Positions 25,987 to 34,785 of a DNA stretch of 64,000 bases are shown here, one piece after another. This DNA comes from Caulobacter sp. RHG1 (GTDB taxonomy: Bacteria; Pseudomonadota; Alphaproteobacteria; Caulobacterales; Caulobacteraceae): NCBI RefSeq assembly GCF_013181195.1, contig NZ_SMZP01000012.1, positions 1 through 64,000 on the forward strand, given 5' to 3'. The position numbers and the translations under genes were made by a program. Below the pieces are notes generated by a model. That model ran no database searches, was not told the origin of the DNA, and saw only the letters and a list, made by a program, of their open reading frames with translations. Each line of letters starts with the position of its first letter. The stretch's first letter is position 1.

Positions 25987-28900
25987 ATGATCGCTCGCCT
26001 CATTTCCCTCGCGGTAAGGGGACGCTGGTATGTCGTCGCCCTTACCCTGATCATCGCCGCTCTCGGCTTGTGGCAACTCACGAAGCTTCCCGTCGACGCT
26101 GTTCCGGACGTTACGAACAAGCAGGTCCAGATCAACACGGTCGAGTCTTCGCTCTCGCCCGTCGAGATCGAGAAACGGGTCACATTCCCGATCGAAACCG
26201 CGCTCGCCGGCATCCCAGGCCTCGAGACGACCCGGTCCCTTTCGCGTAATGGGTTCTCGCAGGTAACGGCGGTGTTCACCGACCGCACCGACCTCTATTT
26301 CGCCCGCCAGCAAGTCGCCGAGCGGCTGGCTCAGGCCGGCGCCTCGCTCCCGGCAGGGGTGCAGCCACAGGTCGGGCCGGTCTCTACCGGGCTGGGCGAG
26401 ATCTTCATGTACTCGGTCGAATTCGCCCGTCCCGGCCCGAACGCCCGGATACGCGATGGCGCACCCGGATGGCAAACCGATGGCGCCTATCTCACGCCGG
26501 AAGGCGAGCGGCTCGCTGACGCGGTCTCCCAGGCGGCCTACCTACGAACCGTCCAGGATTGGATAATTCGGCCGCAGTTGCGCACGGTCAAAGGCGTGGC
26601 CGGCGTGGATTCCATCGGCGGCTATGAGAAACAGTACCTCGTCGAACCCGACCCCGCGAAACTGGCCGCTTATGGCGTCTCTTACGCCGATCTTGGGAAA
26701 GCGCTCGAAGCCGCCAATTTGTCTGTCGGCGCTAACTTCATCCAGCGCGCGGGCGAAGCCTACCTAGTGCGCGCCGATGCGCGGGTGCGGCGGCTCGACG
26801 AAATCGCAGAGGCCGTGATCGCCACCCGGGGCGGCGTCCCCGTTCACGTCAAGGATGTGGCGGCGGTGCGGATCGGCGGCGAACTGCGGACCGGCGCGGC
26901 CAGTAAGAACGGCCAGGAGGTCGTGGTCGGCACGTCGCTCATGCTGATCGGCGAAAACAGCCGCACAGTGGCCAAGGCCACAGGCGAGAAGCTGGAGCAG
27001 GTTAAGGCCTCCCTTCCCCCCGGGGTGGTCGTACACACGCTTCTCGATCGGTCCGCGCTGGTGAACGCCACCATCGGCACGGTCGAGCGCAATCTGACGG
27101 AAGGGGCGCTGCTCGTTGCGGCAACGCTCTTCCTGTTGCTGGGCAACGGCCGGGCGGCGCTGATTGCGGTGCTGGTCATCCCCTTCTCCTTCCTGATGAT
27201 GGCCATCGGCATGAACGGGCTGAAGGTGCCCGGGAATCTGATGAGCCTGGGAGCGCTCGACTTTGGCCTGATCGTCGACGGCGCGGTGATCATCATCGAG
27301 AATTGTCTTCTGAGGCTTGCCCACAAACAGGAGCACCAGGGCCGCCTGCTCAGTTTGCCAGAACGGCTGGAGACTGTGCTCCACGCCACGCAAGAGATGA
27401 TCCGGCCGACCGTCTACGGTCAGGCGATCATCTTCTTGGTGTTCGCGCCCTTGCTGACGTTCACGGGGGTCGAAGGGAAGACCTTCTATCCGATGGCGGT
27501 CACCATCATGCTGGCGCTGGCGGCGGCCTTCATCCTGTCGCTGACCTTCGTCCCCGCGATGGTCGCCATCCTCATGCGCGGCAAGGTGGCTGAAAAGGAG
27601 GTCAAAGCGGTTCAGGCGGTGAAGGTTCGCTATGAGCCTATCCTGCGTCGCGCGCTTCTGCGGCCCTGGCCGTTCATCGGCGGCGGCTTGGCGGTCTTTG
27701 TGGTGGCGGCGGGGATCTTCACGACGATCGGCCAGGAATTCATTCCGACCCTCGACGAAAAGAACGTGCTTCTCGGTTCCTTGCGGATTCCCTCCACGGC
27801 GATGGAGCAGTCTCGCGACATGCAGTTGCACGTCGAACGCGCCGTCACGACCCTGCCGGAGGTGGAGATGATGTTTTCCAAGACCGGCACGGCGGAGATG
27901 GCCGCCGATCCGATGCCGCCCAATCAGTCCGACGGCTTCGTCATCCTGAAGCCGCAGAAGGACTGGCCCAAGGGGGTGCATTCGAAATCCGAAGCGGTCG
28001 AGCGCATCCTCGGTAAGGCCGAGCCGTTGCTCGGGAACAACTACGAGGTCACCCAGCCGATCCAGATGCGGTTCAACGAACTGGTCGCTGGGGTGCGCGG
28101 CGACGTCGCCATTAAGCTTTACGGCGACGATCTGGAAAAGATGAGCGCCGCAGCGGCTAAAATCGGCGCCACGCTTGGATCCATCCCTGGCGCGTCAGGG
28201 GTGCGGGTAGAACAGACTTCCGGCGCGCCCACGCTCGATGTCCGGTTCGACCGGGCCGCGATCGCGGGCTATGGCCTGACCGTCGAGGACGTTGCCGATA
28301 CGCTGGCCAGCGCGCTCGGCGGCCGCGAGGCGGGCAATGTCTTCGAAGGGGATCGCCGCTTCGACATCGTTGTGCGCGTGCCCATGGCCGAGCGGAACGA
28401 CATCGAAGCCCTGGGAGCAATGCCGGTCATGTTGTCCGGCGGCGAAGGTCAAGCGCGCCAGTCGGTTCCGATGCGCCAACTCGTGGAGTTCCGCTTCACC
28501 GACGGCCTCAATCAGATCAGCCGCGAGGACGGAAAGCGGCGCGTCGTCATCCAGGCCAATGTCCGCGGCCGCGATGTCGGTTCCTTCGTGACCGAAGCAC
28601 GCGACAAGGTGGCGGCCGTTCCGCTTCCGCCGGGCTCGTGGATGGTCTGGGGCGGACAGTATGAAAATCTCAAGGCCGCGACGGCGCGACTTTCGATCGT
28701 GGTTCCGCTGTGCTTCCTGGCGATCTTCCTCATCTTGTTCTTGGCGCTCGGCGGTTTCTGGCCAGCCTTGGCCGTTTTCGCCGCCATTCCACTGGGGTTG
28801 TCGGGCGGTGTCTTCGCCCTGGCCCTCACGGGGATCACCTTTTCGATCTCCGCGGCCGTCGGCTTCATCGTCCTGGCCGGTGTTGCGGTCCTGAACGGTT

Positions 28901-29229
28901 TGGTGGTGATGACCAGCATACGTCAGCGGCTTGAGGATGGGGCGAGCGTCGTTGAGGCCATCTACGAAGGCGGCATGGAGCGGGTGCGTCCCGTCCTCAT
29001 GACCGGCTTGGTGCCGGCGATCGGGTTCATCCCGATGGCGCTGGCGCATGGCACAGGCGCCGAGGTTCAGAAGCCTCTGGCCATGGTGGTCATCGGCGGC
29101 CTGATCACCGCCACGGCGGTCACCCTCCTCGTCCTGCCGGCCATCAGCAAGCTTCTGTTGACGATCGGCGACCGCTTCAGCCGGGAAGCGTCGGCCTCTT
29201 CCTCCAAAGCCACGGAGGCGTCAGCCTAA
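25987..29229 (+). CDS. czcA: Heavy-metal efflux RND permease CzcA
   Basis: The 1080-residue inner-membrane pump has the RND plan: one helix, a large periplasmic domain, six helices, a second periplasmic domain, then five helices. In helix 4 it has SLGALDFGLIVDGAVIIIEN, with Asp 425, Asp 431 and Glu 438, the proton-relay signature of HME1 pumps for Zn, Co, Cd and Ni. VDAVPDVTNKQVQI at the N-terminus is also typical of CzcA. It exports divalent cations using the proton motive force. Regulated with czcB/C from the operator at 22989. Confidence 0.92.
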   Translation: MIARLISLAVRGRWYVVALTLIIAALGLWQLTKLPVDAVPDVTNKQVQINTVESSLSPVEIEKRVTFPIETALAGIPGLETTRSLSRNGFSQVTAVFTDRTDLYFARQQVAERLAQAGASLPAGVQPQVGPVSTGLGEIFMYSVEFARPGPNARIRDGAPGWQTDGAYLTPEGERLADAVSQAAYLRTVQDWIIRPQLRTVKGVAGVDSIGGYEKQYLVEPDPAKLAAYGVSYADLGKALEAANLSVGANFIQRAGEAYLVRADARVRRLDEIAEAVIATRGGVPVHVKDVAAVRIGGELRTGAASKNGQEVVVGTSLMLIGENSRTVAKATGEKLEQVKASLPPGVVVHTLLDRSALVNATIGTVERNLTEGALLVAATLFLLLGNGRAALIAVLVIPFSFLMMAIGMNGLKVPGNLMSLGALDFGLIVDGAVIIIENCLLRLAHKQEHQGRLLSLPERLETVLHATQEMIRPTVYGQAIIFLVFAPLLTFTGVEGKTFYPMAVTIMLALAAAFILSLTFVPAMVAILMRGKVAEKEVKAVQAVKVRYEPILRRALLRPWPFIGGGLAVFVVAAGIFTTIGQEFIPTLDEKNVLLGSLRIPSTAMEQSRDMQLHVERAVTTLPEVEMMFSKTGTAEMAADPMPPNQSDGFVILKPQKDWPKGVHSKSEAVERILGKAEPLLGNNYEVTQPIQMRFNELVAGVRGDVAIKLYGDDLEKMSAAAAKIGATLGSIPGASGVRVEQTSGAPTLDVRFDRAAIAGYGLTVEDVADTLASALGGREAGNVFEGDRRFDIVVRVPMAERNDIEALGAMPVMLSGGEGQARQSVPMRQLVEFRFTDGLNQISREDGKRRVVIQANVRGRDVGSFVTEARDKVAAVPLPPGSWMVWGGQYENLKAATARLSIVVPLCFLAIFLILFLALGGFWPALAVFAAIPLGLSGGVFALALTGITFSISAAVGFIVLAGVAVLNGLVVMTSIRQRLEDGASVVEAIYEGGMERVRPVLMTGLVPAIGFIPMALAHGTGAEVQKPLAMVVIGGLITATAVTLLVLPAISKLLLTIGDRFSREASASSSKATEASA

Positions 29230-29302
29230 AGGGTGAGCCGAGCTAGACAGAGGAGTTGAACATGAACTGTGGTCCTTATTCCACCTGGTCAGGAGTGGCG
29301 TG

Positions 29303-29641
29303 ATGGTTGCACCTGGTTCAGCGGTCCTGTTGAGGATCTATACCGACGAGGACGCGCTCTATGGCGCCGAGGCGCTCGCGGCGGTCATCGTCAAGCGGGC
29401 TCGGGAAGCGCAGTTGGCCGGAGCCACGGTGCTGCGCGGCAGCTTGGGCTATGGCCATTCCTCGCGACTGCACGCGCATCGGCCGTTTCGGCTCGACGAC
29501 AACATGCCGGTGGTCATCGAGATCGTCGACGATGAAGCGCCCCTTCGCGCGTTTGTTGTCACTCTCGGCGAATTCCACGACATCGGTCTGATCACGTTCG
29601 AGAAGGTTGAGGTCGTCCGCTACGGGAACCAGACAAGCTAA
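29303..29641 (+). CDS. DUF190 domain-containing protein
   Basis: The 112-residue protein matches DUF190: LRIYTDEDALYG at the N-terminus, then AREAQLAGATVLRGSLGYGHSS and MPVVIEIVDDEAP, a small PII-like alpha/beta fold. Such proteins are found beside transporters and CrcB channels and may bind nucleotides; the function is not established. AGGAG precedes the ATG. It follows czcA by 73 bases and precedes the exchanger gene. Confidence 0.82.
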   Translation: MVAPGSAVLLRIYTDEDALYGAEALAAVIVKRAREAQLAGATVLRGSLGYGHSSRLHAHRPFRLDDNMPVVIEIVDDEAPLRAFVVTLGEFHDIGLITFEKVEVVRYGNQTS

Positions 29642-29686
29642 ACACGTCGCCGACGCTCGCGTCTCGCGGCTATGGGAGGGTCAGGA

Positions 29687-30958
29687 ATGCGCCGATTCAT
29701 GCTGCTCGTGTTGGCGGCCTTGCTCGCGGCGGCGCCGGCGATGGTCCTCAGGATCACAGGGTGGCGACCCGACCCTGTGGCGGACGCCCTTTTTTTCGGT
29801 GTCGCGGTCCTGGCTGCGGGCTTCATGCTTTCCTGGGGGGCGGAAGCCGCTGAGAAACACATTTCTCAAGGCCTCATCGTCGCCTTGGTCGCCTTGGTCA
29901 CCGTTCTTCCAGAGTACGCGGTGGATCTGTACTATGCTTTCCGCGCTGGCCAGGCTCCGCAGTCGAACTACGTCCACTACGCCGCCGCCAATATGACCGG
30001 CGCCAACCGCCTTTTGGTGGGACTGGCCTGGCCTTTGATGGTGCTGCTGCATTGGCTGAAGACGCGCAACAAGGCTCTCGAACTCTCACCCGTCAACGCC
30101 GTCGAGATCGCCTTCCTTATGCTGGGCAGCCTCTATGCGTTCGTTATCCTTTTCAAAGGCGCCATTGCTCCCTTCGATTTCGCGGTGCTGTTCCTGATCT
30201 TCGCTGGCTACCTCTACCGCGTCAGCCAGTTGCCAAAGGCCGACGACGACGACGACGATGAGGACGAGGAGCCTGGCCCTGCGGCGGCGCTAAACGCGCT
30301 CCGCCCCACCGCACAGTGGGCCTGGATGGGTGGGCTTACCTTGATCGCATTCGTGGTGATCGCGACCTCCGCCGAGCCGTTTGCCGAAGCCATGGTGGGG
30401 TCAGGAAGAATCCTTGGCGTCGACGAGTTCCTCCTCATCCAATGGCTCGCGCCATTGGCCAGCGAAGCGCCCGCCGTGACGATTGCGGTCCTCTTCGTCT
30501 TGGCCGGGCGTGCGGTAAGCGGACTGACGGCCATGATCAGCGACAAGATCAACCAATGGACCCTGCTGGTCGGCATGCTGCCGCTCGCAATGAGCCTTGG
30601 GGCGGGGGGGCTGATCGGCCTGCCCCTTGACGCGCGGCAGAAGGAAGAATTCTTGCTGACGGCCGCCCAGTCGCTGTTCGCCATAATGCTGTTGGTTCGC
30701 CTGCGGATTTCGGTTCTGTCGGCGGGTCTATTGTTCGCGCTCTTCGCCGTGCAGGTCGGACTGGCCTTTCATTTCCGAGAAGACGAGGTGGCGACGGTCA
30801 ATAGCCTAACAATCCTGGCTTGGACCTATCTGGGCCTAGCGGCGATCCTCGTCCCCCTCAACGGGCGCCGTGTCGTAGCTGTCCTGCGTGATGGGCTCTT
30901 AAGATCCCATCGCCGCATGGCGACCGCGCCCGAACCACATGACCTGGAGGGCGAATAA
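29687..30958 (+). CDS. Sodium/calcium exchanger family membrane protein
   Basis: The 423-residue protein has about 10-11 hydrophobic helices in two similar halves with alpha-repeat motifs of the Ca/cation antiporter superfamily: VTVLPEYAVDLYYAFRAG with NMTGANRLLVG in the first and PLASEAPAVTIAVLFVLAGRA in the second. Between the halves is an acidic cytoplasmic loop with ten Asp/Glu in a row (around residue 195) that could bind divalent ions. It lies in the czc block, so export of Ca or another divalent ion is plausible. GGAGG is 7 bases before the ATG. Confidence 0.82.
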   Translation: MRRFMLLVLAALLAAAPAMVLRITGWRPDPVADALFFGVAVLAAGFMLSWGAEAAEKHISQGLIVALVALVTVLPEYAVDLYYAFRAGQAPQSNYVHYAAANMTGANRLLVGLAWPLMVLLHWLKTRNKALELSPVNAVEIAFLMLGSLYAFVILFKGAIAPFDFAVLFLIFAGYLYRVSQLPKADDDDDDEDEEPGPAAALNALRPTAQWAWMGGLTLIAFVVIATSAEPFAEAMVGSGRILGVDEFLLIQWLAPLASEAPAVTIAVLFVLAGRAVSGLTAMISDKINQWTLLVGMLPLAMSLGAGGLIGLPLDARQKEEFLLTAAQSLFAIMLLVRLRISVLSAGLLFALFAVQVGLAFHFREDEVATVNSLTILAWTYLGLAAILVPLNGRRVVAVLRDGLLRSHRRMATAPEPHDLEGE

Positions 30959-30972
30959 CCGCCTGCAACGAC

Positions 30973-31003
30973 TTGATCCTCTAGTGACTTGAGCAAGTAA
31001 GGT
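30973..31003 (+). promoter_or_regulatory. MerR-type operator-promoter of the HMA-CDF gene
   Basis: -35 TTGATC and -10 TAAGGT (30998-31003) are 19 bp apart. The spacer carries CCTCTAG-tga-CTTGAGC, a degenerate version of the perfect dyad at 22994-23010 with the same left arm and geometry. It gives the CDF gene its own promoter inside the czc block. Confidence 0.75.
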
Positions 31004-31025
31004 CTTGGCCAAGAGGAGGATGTGC

Positions 31026-31898
31026 ATGCCCAACACGACGGCGGTCGCCGAAACACTTCGCTACCGGGTCACTGGAATGGACTGCTCGAGCTGCGCCGAG
31101 AAGATCCAGTCGGCGGTGTCAAAACTTCCTGGCGTGGAAACGGCGCGCGTATCGATCGCTTCGTCGATGATGACCCTGCAAGTCGACGGGGTGGAGCGAC
31201 GCGCGTCCGAGATCGAGGCGACCGTGAACGGGCTCGGCTACCAACTGGATCGCGAAGAGGCCGTCGCGGACGACGACCAACGCCAAAGCGCCAAAGCGGT
31301 CAGTCATGTCACCCCCTCTTACCGACGGGCCCTTTGGGGCGTCGTCCTGATCAATGTTGGCTACGGGCTGGTGGAGATCATCGCCGGGTTTATCGCACGG
31401 TCTCAGGCGCTGAAGGCCGATGCCCTGGACTTCGTTGGCGACGGTCTGATCAGCTTCTTGGGCCTGCTGGCGATTGGATGGTCCCTCGCGTGGCGAGCCA
31501 AGTCCGCCCTGATCCAGGGTTACTTTCTGGCGTTGCTTGGTCTGGGCGTGCTCCTGAATACAGGCTACCGCGTCCTGGTCTTGAACCAGCCTGAAGCCGA
31601 ACTCATGGGCCTCTTTGGGGCCGTGGCGCTGGTAGCGAACGTCGCCGCTGCGTTGATCCTGATCCCGCATCGGAAGGGCGACGCCAACGTCCGCGCGGTC
31701 TGGCTCTTCTCGCGCAACGACGCCTTGGGCAACCTCGCGGTTGTTGTCGCCGCGGGCTTGGTTTTCTGGACCAAGGCGGCTTGGCCGGACCTTGTGGTGG
31801 CGGTCGTCATCGGCGGGCTCTTCCTGCAGTCGGCCTGGTCGATTATCCGCGATGCGCGCGCCGATCTGCGCGAGGCGCAGACGCCTCAGCCGGTCTAG
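31026..31898 (+). CDS. Cation diffusion facilitator with N-terminal HMA domain
   Basis: The 290-residue protein joins an HMA metal-binding domain (residues 8-75, GMDCSSC with Cys 20 and 23) to a CDF-type transporter with about six membrane helices. CDF metal-site residues are visible in ADALDFVGDGLI (helix 2) and SRNDALGNLAVVVAAG (helix 5), where Asp and Asn/Asp replace the usual His/Asp pairs. The ATG at 31026 is 6 bases after AGGAGG. It has its own metal-responsive promoter. CDF proteins export Zn, Cd, Co or Fe to the periplasm; the HMA domain might hand over the metal. Confidence 0.82.
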   Translation: MPNTTAVAETLRYRVTGMDCSSCAEKIQSAVSKLPGVETARVSIASSMMTLQVDGVERRASEIEATVNGLGYQLDREEAVADDDQRQSAKAVSHVTPSYRRALWGVVLINVGYGLVEIIAGFIARSQALKADALDFVGDGLISFLGLLAIGWSLAWRAKSALIQGYFLALLGLGVLLNTGYRVLVLNQPEAELMGLFGAVALVANVAAALILIPHRKGDANVRAVWLFSRNDALGNLAVVVAAGLVFWTKAAWPDLVVAVVIGGLFLQSAWSIIRDARADLREAQTPQPV

Positions 31899-31904
31899 CC
31901 GCTC

Positions 31905-34166
31905 ATGAGCCGGCAGCCGCCACATCTGCTGCACCGCCCGTCAGCCCAAGTAATGTCGGACCTGCAACGTGCGGTCGCGCTTGTGAATGGGGGGCAATGG
32001 CGCCAAGCGCAAATTCATGCCCAGCGGGTCCTCGCCGTCACGCCAAAGGATTCCTCGGCGCTGAACGTCCTTGGAACCGTGGCCATGAACACTGGTCCGG
32101 TCGATGATGCGCTGGTGTGGTTCGAGCGGGCGGCTGCCGGTCAACCTCGAAACCCGTTCATCCAGTTCAATCTCGGAGAGGCGCACAGGCGCCTACACGC
32201 CTATCCGACAGCGGCGAAATTCTTCCAGCGCGCCGCGGTGTTGAAGCCGGACTTTGCAGAAGCCCACGCTGCCGCAGGCGACGCCTTCAGGATCATGCGA
32301 CAGGGGGTTCATGCCGAGCGCAGCTACCAAGCCGCCCTGCGTCTATCGCCAACCCTGCCTGGCGCGCTCAGCGGGTATGGGCTCCTGGCGTTGCAAAACG
32401 GTGATCCGAGCTTGGCCGCGTCCCGCTTCGAGACAGGCTGTGTCAACGCGCCCGTCGGCCATCCCATGCGGCCCGTCCTCCTCGCCAATCTCGGCGTTGC
32501 GCTGCTGCAGATTGGCCAAGGGCTGCAAGCCTTCGACGTGCTGGCTCAGGCCGTCGACATCGCGCCTGGGGACGACGAGCACTGGCGGCGGCTTGCAGGC
32601 GCCCTTCGCCATACTCGAGTGGCGCCCGCGACCCCTGCCTTCCGTGATGTTCTATGCCGCCTTTTCGAACGAACGGACGTGAACCCACGGAATTTGGCGA
32701 CCGCGGCCTTAGCGGTCATCCGTCAAGATGCGGAGATCGACGATCTCCTCAATGCGGTCGCTGCTGAACCGCGAGCGCTGACACGCACGCTTGAGGAAAA
32801 AAGTGATGCCGCCTCCCGCTTCGTCCAGGATCCGCTGTTTCGAAGCCTCCTTGCATCTGCGCCAATTCCGAACGCGGCAGTGGAGCTTCTGCTCGTTCAG
32901 CTGCGAGCTGATCTATTGGCCATCGCCAACGACGAGCCTGCAAGCCTGGAAGAGGAGCTTGGCCTCATTGTCGCGATCGCGCGACAGGCGTTTCTCAACG
33001 AATACGTCTATTTCGCTAGCGCCGAAGAGCAGAGTCGCGTTGATTCTCTGATCGCCCAGCTTGAACACGGAGACCCCGAATTCGGGGCGGGGGCGGCCGC
33101 GAGGATCGCCCTGGTGGCGGCGTATCGCCCGCTTGCCTCCACCCCGCTCTCGTCGCGACTTCAGGCCGTTGATCTCCCGGCGTTGGCCGATCTCCTCCGA
33201 GAACAACTGACCGAACCTGCCGAGGAGGCGCGCCTTCGCTCAACCCTGCCCCTGCTGAAGCCCATGGTCGACAGCATCTCGATCGCCGTGCAGCAGCAAT
33301 ACGAAGAGAACTCATATCCGCGCTGGACGCGCTGCGGTCTGGGTGCGCCGTTGCCGTTCCGGGAGGCTGTTCAGGCCGCATTGCCTGAGCTCGCAACGCG
33401 GGAAATTCCCGAGACCGACGCACCCCAAGTGCTCGTCGCTGGGTGCGGCACGGGACTGGAAACACTGCGCGTGACGAGCACCTACCGTAACGCTTCGATC
33501 CTAGCGGTTGACTTAAGCGGCGCCAGCCTTGGCTACGCCATGCGCAAGAGCCGAGAATACGGGATCGAGGTTGAACACCTTCAAGCCGACATTCTTGACC
33601 TCACCGCCCTAAGCCAGCGGTTTGATCTGATCGACAGCTTTGGCGTCATTCACCATATGGCCGAGCCGGTGCGAGGTCTGAAGGTGCTCTCAGGGCTGTT
33701 GAAACCGCAGGGCCTTATTTTCCTTGGGCTCTACAGCGAGATCGGCCGGCGCGCCGTTGTCGAGGCGCGACGCCACATCGCCCATGGACAGTACGCGAAC
33801 TCGGCGGAGGGGATTCGCGCTCTACGGCGTGAACTGATGCTGGCGGGCGCGCCCGCCCAGCTGCAGAGCGTGGTGAGCCCGGCCTCGGATTTCTGGACGT
33901 TATCTGATTGCCGAGACCTACTCTTTCATGTGGAAGAGCATCGTTTCACGTTGCCCCAGATTGGCGAGCTTCTGGATTCAGCGGGCCTGGAGTTTCTCGG
34001 CGTGCAGTTCGGGCATCAGGCAGATCGAACCCGCTACCGCGCCGAAAATCGATCATCCGACTCGATGCGCGACCTCCGGCGCCTTCATCTCCACGAGATG
34101 AAGCATCCCGAAATCTTCGGCGATACCTATCGTCTATGGGCGCGGCGCACCAAGGCGCCCAAATGA
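31905..34166 (+). CDS. TPR-repeat protein with SAM-dependent methyltransferase domain
   Basis: The 753-residue protein has TPR repeats over residues 15-240 (for example ALNVLGTVAMNTGPVDDALVW, FNLGEAHRRLHAYPTAAKFF), an unassigned helical middle, and a class I methyltransferase domain near residues 500-640. SAM-binding motif I is VLVAGCGTGLETL, then AVDLSGASLGYAMRK and FDLIDSFGVIHHMAEP. The fusion is known from uncharacterised alphaproteobacterial proteins; the substrate is unknown. It lies six bases after the CDF gene and overlaps the next gene by four, so it may be co-induced by metals. Confidence 0.8.
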   Translation: MSRQPPHLLHRPSAQVMSDLQRAVALVNGGQWRQAQIHAQRVLAVTPKDSSALNVLGTVAMNTGPVDDALVWFERAAAGQPRNPFIQFNLGEAHRRLHAYPTAAKFFQRAAVLKPDFAEAHAAAGDAFRIMRQGVHAERSYQAALRLSPTLPGALSGYGLLALQNGDPSLAASRFETGCVNAPVGHPMRPVLLANLGVALLQIGQGLQAFDVLAQAVDIAPGDDEHWRRLAGALRHTRVAPATPAFRDVLCRLFERTDVNPRNLATAALAVIRQDAEIDDLLNAVAAEPRALTRTLEEKSDAASRFVQDPLFRSLLASAPIPNAAVELLLVQLRADLLAIANDEPASLEEELGLIVAIARQAFLNEYVYFASAEEQSRVDSLIAQLEHGDPEFGAGAAARIALVAAYRPLASTPLSSRLQAVDLPALADLLREQLTEPAEEARLRSTLPLLKPMVDSISIAVQQQYEENSYPRWTRCGLGAPLPFREAVQAALPELATREIPETDAPQVLVAGCGTGLETLRVTSTYRNASILAVDLSGASLGYAMRKSREYGIEVEHLQADILDLTALSQRFDLIDSFGVIHHMAEPVRGLKVLSGLLKPQGLIFLGLYSEIGRRAVVEARRHIAHGQYANSAEGIRALRRELMLAGAPAQLQSVVSPASDFWTLSDCRDLLFHVEEHRFTLPQIGELLDSAGLEFLGVQFGHQADRTRYRAENRSSDSMRDLRRLHLHEMKHPEIFGDTYRLWARRTKAPK

Positions 34167-34729
34167 CGGAGGAGATGGCGCCGCCTCAGATCGATCTGGT
34201 GACTGAACAGGGACGAGTTCGCAGACAGGCCGCCTTCGCTTTTGCCGTATGCGTCCCGGTCCTCACACTGGCGTGTCTCGGCCTGCCCCGGCTCTTCGAA
34301 TTCCCGACGTCTCTGGCCGAACGCATCGCCTTTGGCCTGCGGGCCAATCTGGTGGTCGGCTTTTGGGTGCTGCTGGCCGTGCAGAGGGTGGCGCACGTGC
34401 GGTTTGTATCGGCCGCCGACAACGCCGGGTCCGCCTTCAGCCGGCCAAGCGCGCGCTTGGCCATTCCCGCCGCGTTCCTTCGAAACACCCTTGAGCAGGC
34501 CTTCGTGACTAGCGTTGGCCTCTTGGCGCTCGCGACGGCCAAGGGCGAAGCCGCCCTGGCTTACATCGTGGGAGCGGTCGTCCTCTTCAGCGTCGGAAGG
34601 AGCACGTTCCTCCGCGGCTATCCGCGCGGCGCGGGCGCGCGGGCCTTTGGAATCGCCGTCACCGCGTTGCCCACCCTAGGCGCCTACTGCTGGGCGATCT
34701 TCGACACCTGCGCGAACCTGCTACGCTGA
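34163..34729 (+). CDS. MAPEG-like integral membrane protein
   Basis: The 188-residue protein has four hydrophobic helices. The first follows a 25-residue cytoplasmic start (AAFAFAVCVPVLTLACLGLP), and a loop with RIAFGLRANLVVGFWVLLAVQR and FLRNTLEQAFV resembles the MAPEG (eicosanoid and glutathione metabolism) membrane fold, where an RNTLEQ-type motif is typical. It overlaps the TPR-methyltransferase gene (ATGA). The catalytic role is not certain. Confidence 0.65.
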   Translation: MTEEMAPPQIDLVTEQGRVRRQAAFAFAVCVPVLTLACLGLPRLFEFPTSLAERIAFGLRANLVVGFWVLLAVQRVAHVRFVSAADNAGSAFSRPSARLAIPAAFLRNTLEQAFVTSVGLLALATAKGEAALAYIVGAVVLFSVGRSTFLRGYPRGAGARAFGIAVTALPTLGAYCWAIFDTCANLLR

Positions 34730-34785
34730 TCCTGGTGCGAGGCGCCGTAGAACAGCGTTGCCGGGCAGCGCGACTTGCTCGAGCC

